Notes under the pieces: generated by a model | The model's input: the letters and a program-made list of their open reading frames with translations, nothing else | What the model was told of the DNA's origin: nothing | Database searches by the model: none | In this document: piece after piece, positions 57,471 through 64,000 of the stretch | Layout of the letters: each line of letters opens with the position of its first letter | Position numbering within the stretch: position 1 is the first letter of the stretch | Position numbers and translations under genes: made by a program | Assembly: GCF_019703515.2 (NCBI RefSeq) | Contig: NC_059349.1 | Location: 20,742,744 to 20,806,743 of the forward strand | Length of the DNA: 64,000 nucleotides | Source: Myxocyprinus asiaticus | Taxonomy: Eukaryota > Chordata > Actinopteri > Cypriniformes > Catostomidae | Reading direction: 5' to 3'

Positions 57471-58214
57471 AACTAGCCTTACACTAACTGCTGTCTCATA
57501 TACTACACAAACAGGTTAATGTATAGTGCATTAACTTACAGAGTACAAAAATCCTTCGGACCAGTTCACCTTTAGCCAAGGAGCTGCAAAAACCTCCCAT
57601 GCATGAACCGTTACACAGCCTCTTCTTTTGAGATTCCCCCGGTTATTCCACATAATATTCCTGAAACAATACATGGTATAAAACATGGTATTACCATGGT
57701 AAAATCATGCTGGCATTTACTGCCTCTAAGTTACATTTTACTAAGTTACATACATACACGTTCACAACTTACTAGTTCAGTCAAAGTAGACTGAGGATGA
57801 AGTTCAGTCTTATTTCTTCAGGGTTTGGAGAAAAGCAGTGTTTGGTTTTCACAGGTATCTGAAGATTAACATCTGCTATTTCTTCAGGGTCTTCAGCGAT
57901 GATTTCTTGACTATTGAATATAAAAACAAATACACAACATCAGCCATGACATGAGCCTGTTGTCTTTATCAGTTTGTTGCATGTTAAGAGAAACTTTAGC
58001 AGTAATTTATGTCTCTACATGTAGAGTGAAAAGTAAAGAATAAAGTGACAAAATGTGATACTGTTTGATTTGTAGTTTAGTCAGTTACACTTCTTATAAG
58101 CAGAACAGAGCTATTGTAGAGGATCACTCCTGTACTGACACATACTAACTTGATTGAAATTAGTTTTGATAAGAATATATTGGAACTACTTTTTAATTAC
58201 ATTTGAGGATATAC

Positions 58215-58258
<44 letters not shown>

Positions 58259-58307
58259 ACTCTTTTCTAATACTTACCAGTACAAAAATAAACCCTCATC
58301 AATTTTA
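57471..58307. other. Non-coding DNA with AT microsatellite
   Basis: (AT)n lies at 58,215-58,255. No gene recognised. Confidence 0.5.
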
Positions 58308-58885
58308 CACTGTAAAAAATGCTACATTAAAAAAAATAATGTAATTATTAAACAGGTATATATAAACCTTAAAATATATGGTAAAAAATTATTATATATT
58401 TAAAAAGACAATACATGTAATTTTACAGTACAATGTTGTAAAAAAAAAAATTACATGTAAAATATATGATTTTAATGTATGATTAACGGTAAAAATTTAT
58501 ATTATGTTTAACAAGAGAGTACATGTACTTTTTACAGTAAATTATTGTTAAAATTAAAGTTAAATAATAATAATAATAATAATTGGGCGTTCCCAGAATT
58601 TCCTGCTTTACCCATCACATTTCATTATATTTTATGGGTATAGTTGTTTCTTCTTATTTTTAATATCACTTATCTACATTGGGTTGTTCTGTTTTATATC
58701 TGATGTAATTTAGTTAATGTTATTGCATAATTTCACATGTGTTACCCTGATGGTGTTTAGTGTTTGTGTGAGTGACACTGAGCACTGTCTTGACATGTTT
58801 ATTGGTCATTTCTCCTGGAAAGGCCACTACTGATGAGCTTCATGTCATCATGTGCTTTCTGTAAATACTACAGTGAGTAACAATA

Positions 58886-60476
58886 CAGGTGCATCTCAAT
58901 AAATTAGAATGTCGTGGAAAAGTTCATTTATTTCAGTAATTCAACTCAAATTGTGAAACTCGTGTATTAAAGAAATTCAATTCACACAGACTGAAGTAGT
59001 TTAAGTCTTTGGTTCTTTTAATTGTGATGATTTTGGCTCACATTTAACAAAAACCCACCAATTCACTATCTCAAAAAATTAGAATACATCATAAGACCAA
59101 TAAAAAAAACATTTTTAGTGAATTGTTGGCCTTCTGGAAAGTATGTTCATTTACTGTATATGTACTCAATACTTGGTAGGGGCTCCTTTTGCTTTAATTA
59201 CTGCCTCAATTCGGCGTGGCATGGAGGTGATCAGTTTGTGGCACTGCTGAGGTGGTATGGAAGCACAGGTTTCTTTGACAGTGGCCTTCAGCTCATCTGC
59301 ATTTTTTGGTCTCTTGTTTCTCATTTTCCTCTTGACAATACCCCATAGATTCTCTATGGGGTTCAGGTCTGGTGAGTTTGCTGGCCAGTCAAGCACACCA
59401 ACACCATGGTCATTTAACCAACTTTTGGTGCTTTTGGCAGTGTGGGCAGGTGCCAAATCCTGCTGGAAAATGAAATCAGCATCTTTAAAAAGCTGGTCAG
59501 CAGAAGGAAGCCTGAAGTGCTCCAAAATTTCTTGGTAAACGGGTGCAGTGACTTTGGTTTTCAAAAAACACAATGGACCAACACCAGCAGATGACATTGC
59601 ACCCCAAATCATCACAGACTGTGGAAACTTAACACTGGACTTCAAGCAACTTGGGCTGTGAGCTTCTCCACCCTTCCTCCAGACTCTAGGACCTTGGTTT
59701 CCAAATGAAATACAAAACTTGCTCTCATCTGAAAAGAGGACTTTGGACCACTGGGCAACAGTCCAGTTCTTCTTCTCCTTAGCCCAGGTAAGACGCCTCT
59801 GACGTTGTCTGTGGTTCAGGAGTGGCTTAACAAGAGGAATACGACAACTGTAGCCAAATTCCTTGACACGTCTGTGTGTGGTGGCTCTTGATGCCTTGAC
59901 CCCAGCCTCAGTCCATTCCTTGTGAAGTTCACCCAAATTCTTGAATCGATTTTGCTTGACAATCCTCATAAGGCTGCGGTTCTCTCGGTTGGTTGTGCAT
60001 CTTTTTCTTCCACACTTTTCCCTTACACTACAATGTTAACTTTCTGTTAACATGCTTGGATACAGCACTCTGTGAACAGCCAGCTTCTTTGGCAATGAAT
60101 GTTTGTGGCTTACCCTCCTTGTGAAGGGTGTCAATGATTGTCTTCTGGACAACTGTCAGATCAGCAGTCTTCCCCATGATTGTGTAGCCTAGTGAACCAA
60201 ACTGAGAGACCATTTTGAAGGCTCAGGAAACCTTTGCAGGTGTTTTGAGTTGATTAGCTGATTGGCATGTCACCATATTCTAATTTTTTGAGATAGTGAA
60301 TTGGTGGGTTTTTGTTAAATGTGAGTCAAAATCATCACAATTAAAAGAACCAAAGACTTAAACTACTTCAGTCTGTGTGCATTGAATTTATTTAATACAC
60401 GAGTTTCACAATTTGAGTTGAATTACTGAAATAAATGAACTTTTCCACGACATTCTAATTTATTGAGATGCACCAG
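58886..60476 (-). mobile_element. Tc1/mariner transposon, 1,591 bp, TA-flanked
   Basis: The terminal inverted repeats span 58,886-59,086 and 60,276-60,476, 201 bp each and nearly identical. They are flanked by TA (58,884-58,885 and 60,477-60,478). Each carries two direct repeats, outer (58,893-58,910; 60,452-60,469) and inner (59,068-59,085; 60,277-60,294), reading ATCTCAATAAATTAGAAT and ATCTCAAAAAATTAGAAT, 175 bp apart. This is the IR/DR layout known from Sleeping-Beauty-type Tc1 elements. One transposase gene lies between them on the minus strand. The close match of the ends and the single frame break point to a recent insertion. Confidence 0.9.
59166..60213 (-). pseudogene. Tc1 transposase (DD34E) with one frameshift
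   Basis: The N-terminal part (60,213-60,031) contains MGKTADLTVVQKTIIDTLHK and AGCSQSAVSKHVNRKL, a paired-like helix-turn-helix that binds the inverted repeats. It ends at a premature TAG. The sequence resumes in another frame with REKCGRKRCTTNRENRS and continues open for 267 codons from 59,969. The catalytic triad is visible: D in LFSDESKF, D in FQQDLAPAHT, and E in NPIENLW exactly 34 residues after the second D. The combined length of about 340 residues is normal for Tc1. The frame break near 60,030 is the only evident lesion. Encoded on the minus strand relative to the window. Confidence 0.85.
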
Positions 60477-60637
60477 TACATTATAAAGTAAAAAGCAGAC
60501 TTTTACAGTTTCAGAAGGTTAAAGTATTATTAAGTTTATATCATTTACTAATATAAACGATAATGCACCGTAAAATATAAAGGCATCAAAATTACATCCC
60601 ATAAGCCTGAAGCGTGGTTACCATATTTTTTACAGTG

Positions 60638-62963
60638 AATTTCTGGCAATCGCAGCTGCTAGTTTTTTTTAACGTAAATTGGCCTTTTATTGCCTGAAAA
60701 AAAAACATATGGTATAAAAAAATACATGATTTAAAACATGGTATCTACATGATTAAGACATGATGACATTTACTGCCATTAACTTACATTTACATACACA
60801 TTTACAACTTGCCAACTTGTTTGAATGGATACTTTTTTCGAGTTCAGTCAAAGAATTTTTAGGTTATTTAAAAAAATAAAAAAAGCCCTATGATACAGAT
60901 GGCAGAAACAAAAATACATAAATATAAACATACCTGATGGGGTTTTTTCTAATACGCAGCACCATCGTCATCTTCTTCATCGACATGTTAACACATGCTC
61001 ATTGATTTCATTTTCCGGCTCAATTTCAAATTTTTGTGAAGACATTTCTATTGATTTCTAGTCACGACAATGAGCTCCACAGTGCAAAAATGGACATAAC
61101 TTTAAAACATATAAAACCAGCATAAATGTGATGAGAGGGTTTTTTAGAGAAAGTACTAAAATAAGCACTTTATAGCTCAGACAAATAACATGTCTGAAAA
61201 CTTTTTTCCCAACATACAGATGTTAGGTTAAAATGTACATGAAAGTACAAGGGAAAGTGTGTATTTTATGTGCTGTGACAAGTCAGCATTTCTTCAGAGT
61301 TTTTAAAGATTTTAATCAACTTTCAACTTTTTTCTAGAAGTGCAAATAAACTATTGTCTTAGTTAATATGAGGTTGTGGAAACAAGTATAATACTAATAT
61401 ATTATATATGTATATATAGCTATACAAGATCATAAAATGTTGTTTAAAATAGTTAGATGAAGAAAATGTCACAGCAGGACACTGATGACAATGCTAAAAA
61501 TTTAATGTCAATTACTCACATAACTATGTGTAAATGTTTATTTAAAAAAAAATCAATGAAAACAAAGATGGCCAGAATATGTACATATATAAATATAACC
61601 AAATATAAATATATGTAAAACAAAATAAACATACCTCTTAAAGTGTAGAACTTTGCAGATATTTTGCAGATTAATTGCTCATATTTTCACTCTATGTGAG
61701 TTTGTTGCATCTTTATATCTGCAGTGTTTTAATTCCTTCCCCAGATTATTCTTGAGAAAAAGTGAAAGCCCTGTGTTTGACAAGTGCTGTTTCTGCTAAC
61801 CTTTAAACAAAGTAGGCCTCAAAGACTCAAATAGCCACAAAGTAATAATTGTCATGACTTATTTTCCACATTTTTATCATTATTCAGCGAGCTGAACTTC
61901 AGCTCCCTGCGGTATGTATAAATAATACAAATGACTATGAACTGCTCGCAGATTTTATATATACTGCTGTTATTGTATTTGCTGTAACTTGCAGTTATTT
62001 GTCATTTTGTGATTATTCAGAGCTCATCTTATAATTAATATTTTGTCTTTGGTTGTCACCATTAATGTGATTTGTATGTCAAATAATGAGGTCCACACAA
62101 GGTATTAAAAAGTTACCCTAACATGCGGAAATACGCTACAATATGTAAGTAATTTCAGAATAAAAGCCATTTACGTTTTCAACTTATAAGCCATTCTATT
62201 AGTGTGACTGAATCTTTTGTATACTCGTGTGTAATGGGGTCCGCGCGGGCATGTTGGAGCTCAGGGCGGCCTCCTATATTGCCTGTAGGACAGGCCGGTC
62301 CTTGCGCAGCAGCGGCAGCCTAAATTACCCAGCGGCCCACCGGGAAAACATCCCTGGGTTCAGATATTTCCATGGATGAATAAGCATTTCTTATCATTAA
62401 TTTAAAAAGATGTATTCAGATGTTCATCTTGCTCTATAGAGGGAAATAATGAATGAATGAATGAATATACGAGATTTCTGTGCAGGGTAATTTTCCACAA
62501 TGTAGGCCCATTTCACTCTTTCTTGCATTAATTTTCGTAACTCTTACACCACAGTTTGCATTGTGTAAATTGCCAAAAAATATTGATCAAAAAGAAGAGC
62601 CCATATACACTTACATGGCTCGGATTTACAGCAGTATAATATAATATATAATAAAATGTCACTAAACATATATAATAAAATGTCATTCAAAAGTTTGTTT
62701 ATTTATTAGGGGGGATGCTTTCCCTCTCATGGACAAGATAAACTCCCAGCATTTCCTAAGGGCAGCTATGTCAAAAGAACATACTGTTTTACACCACATG
62801 GGGGCATTCAGCATCTCATGAAATACAGGGCTCGCTCTCATACATACCCGTTTTGCTTATCTGGGTTTGCTGAGAATTCAATTTCGCCGGTAACATAGTG
62901 TTCTTAAGCTCCTGTTTAGACAGGCTTGAATGTCTTGACTTTACTTCGGTATTTACTTCGAAA
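60638..62963. other. Non-coding DNA upstream of glul
   Basis: Mostly AT-rich without recognised genes. 62,230-62,357 is GC-rich and resembles a hAT end (CGGCCCACCGGGAAAACATC). (GAAT)n-like repeats occur at 62,447-62,466. 62,700-62,960 looks unique and may hold distal promoter sequence. Confidence 0.4.
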
Positions 62964-63191
62964 TGACTTTATCGCTCTATCAAGGCAATGACCAACAACA
63001 AAAGCCTATTCGTACGCAAACGTTCCCTCGAACTAGAGGGCGTTACTTCACTGCTGGGAACTCCATCCAATGATGTCGCCGCGTCTCCCTTCAGTCGCCT
63101 GAGAACGAACAGATCACGCTTTCGTCTGACCAATCACACGCGCCGGGATCATGCGCTCCCACATATAAAATAAGCTGACACCATAAATTTC
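62964..63191 (+). promoter_or_regulatory. glul: glul promoter
   Basis: A TATA box TATAAAA is at 63,164-63,170 and two CCAAT boxes are at 63,067-63,071 and 63,130-63,134. The stretch is CpG-rich relative to the rest of the window. The likely start is the A of TTTCAGG at about 63,192, 28 bp from the TATA box. The open frame at 62,988-63,173 lies inside the promoter and ends at the TATA box, so it is not a gene. Confidence 0.7.
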
Positions 63192-63289
63192 AGGTCAGAG
63201 AATGAGCGAATTCCAGACGCGAGATAGTTATTCAAATAACTGGACCTGCCAGTCCGACATCCTAGATTTTAATTTCTTTTGGTGTCCAG
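63192..63289 (+). other. glul: glul non-coding exon 1 (5' UTR)
   Basis: The exon ends GGTGTCCAG|GTACGG at 63,289, a good donor. It has no ATG that opens a frame into the coding exon. The start is inferred from the TATA box. Glutamine synthetase genes of vertebrates commonly have a non-coding first exon, so the arrangement fits. Confidence 0.6.
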
Positions 63290-63913
63290 GTACGGTTAAC
63301 TTTTACCTCATATGTTTTCAATTCAACAGGGTGCACTTTCGTGAACTTTAATGTGTGTTTATGCAACGTTTCGTTTTTCTGTTGATGGTCATTTTAACGA
63401 TTGGCTTGTTGTTGTCTTAAATCGCCGTTGCTGATCAATACTTCGATGTAATTGCCTTGTAACTATGGCTACCGGCTGCTTACCAGCGCAGTCGAAGATG
63501 CGCACAGGAGAGCCTCGATGTTGAATGATCGGGGCTGTTTGTGGTCGAGCAGCGATAATGCATTTAGCTATTTTGATCTACTGATAGGAGAGATCGATAC
63601 TGATCGAACGACCTAAAGATTTCCCCACCTAGCTAGATTCAAAGCACGTGGTCTAATTTAATCAACGCTGTTTGTTTATTTGACGAGTAGGCTACTAAAG
63701 GGGATTAACTGGGTCTGTTATGATGAAATTATCACAGGGCTGTTTGTGCTTGTCTTGTAGCTTTAAAACTATTGATGTGTTTTGCCTAGACTCGTTTTGA
63801 TACTCGCGCAAGCGATGTTTTACAGAGCTCTTGTACTTGTTTTTTAACTTTAATTTCGATGTGCATGTTAAGTATCATGATGTTGACGGCGCTCTTTGTT
63901 TTTCCCTTTTTAG
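63290..63913 (+). other. glul: glul intron 1 (5' UTR intron)
   Basis: It begins GTACGG and ends in a long pyrimidine tract, TTTTTCCCTTTTTAG, at 63,913. It is 624 bp with no repeats recognised. A second AG at 63,924 could serve as an alternative acceptor without affecting the protein. Confidence 0.65.
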
Positions 63914-63932
63914 GTGTTTTATAGTAATAAAA

Positions 63933-64000
63933 ATGGCCACGTCTTCCAGTGCTCAGTTGAGTAAAGTGGTCAAACAGCAGTATATGGAACTACCTCAGGG
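63933..64000 (+). CDS. glul: Glutamine synthetase, N-terminus (partial, runs off window)
   Basis: The ATG at 63,933 lies 20 bp after the splice acceptor, in context AAAATGG. The 22 complete codons read MATSSSAQLSKVVKQQYMEL followed by PQ and a partial Gly codon. This is the conserved N-terminus of vertebrate glutamine synthetase, which in fish and mammals begins with a Ser-rich stretch, then a helix and the YM-LPQG motif. The enzyme makes glutamine from glutamate and ammonia with ATP in the cytosol and is a decamer; it serves ammonia detoxification and glutamate recycling. The start is chosen because it is the only ATG in the exon and gives this motif. Teleosts carry more than one glul paralogue, and which one this is cannot be decided from 22 codons. 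Confidence 0.88.
   Translation, partial: MATSSSAQLSKVVKQQYMELPQ

Larger units (their letters stand above)
58308..60637. mobile_element. CACTGTAAAA-type TIR element interrupted by Tc1
   Basis: The left end is CACTGTAAAAAATGCTAC and the right end inverted is CACTGTAAAAAATATGGTAA. Without the Tc1 insertion the element is about 740 bp. The interior is AT-rich with repeated TTTACAGTA and ACATGTA motifs. No clear target duplication. Confidence 0.55.

Noticed and set aside
56035..62357. A single 6.3-kb hAT element with ends at 56,035 and 62,357
   Set aside because: Ends are only loosely similar and the flanking octamers do not match; no transposase lies between them except the Tc1 one.
62988..63173. 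61-codon open frame on the plus strand just upstream of glul
   Set aside because: It ends at the TATA box, overlaps both CCAAT boxes and has no recognisable domain; it is promoter DNA.

Overview
The window is vertebrate nuclear DNA, most likely from a cyprinid or closely related teleost. It is AT-rich, almost devoid of coding sequence and packed with transposon families typical of carp- and zebrafish-type genomes: L2-like LINEs, Tc1/mariner, hAT, Harbinger-type and TTAA-type non-autonomous elements, a chromodomain Ty3/gypsy element, tRNA-derived SINEs and long GT and AT microsatellites. Species cannot be fixed from the sequence alone.

The only confidently recognised host gene is at the extreme right edge. 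A TATA promoter (about 62,964-63,191), a non-coding first exon (about 63,192-63,289), a 624-bp intron and the first 22 codons of glutamine synthetase (glul, + strand, 63,933-64,000) are visible. At the extreme left edge the minus strand is open from an ATG at 102 to base 1. It encodes an arginine-rich, nearly acid-free N-terminus resembling a mitochondrial targeting sequence, so it may be the 5' end of a divergent gene. A third candidate is a GC-rich stretch with a consensus splice donor on the minus strand at about 34,408. Everything between reads as intergenic DNA.

Layout: 0.6-6.5 kb holds two palindromic MITEs and unique DNA with a possible homeodomain/octamer cluster. 6.6-11.4 kb is a nearly full-length but dead L2-like LINE on the minus strand (ORF1 esterase, endonuclease, reverse transcriptase, long 3' UTR and pentanucleotide tail), abutting a tandem-repeat protein fragment and an LTR-like region (11.4-12.0 kb). 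12-34 kb is a mosaic of hAT, TTAA and palindromic MITEs, a LINE fragment (15.6-16.7 kb) and a probable solo LTR (27.6-28.1 kb). 34-44 kb holds further MITEs, two LINE fragments, a SINE and a 3-kb Harbinger-like element with insertions nested inside it. 44.2-47.5 kb is a gypsy element with both LTRs but no reverse transcriptase. 51-61 kb holds Tc1-type and hAT MITEs and a Tc1 element with 201-bp inverted repeats and a DD34E transposase broken by one frameshift, itself inserted into an older element.

The elements do not form a pathway. They record layers of transposition, and several nestings give relative ages: a SINE in a gypsy LTR, an L2 tail in a MITE arm, a hAT in a second TIR element, and Tc1 in a CACTGTAAAA element. 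Nothing resembling a new biological system was found. The best leads are the two edge genes, the candidate minus-strand exon, the repeated TTAA|AGG ends in unrelated MITE families, and the large palindromes that could fold into hairpin RNA. Family names rest on motifs and remembered consensus features; no database search was run.
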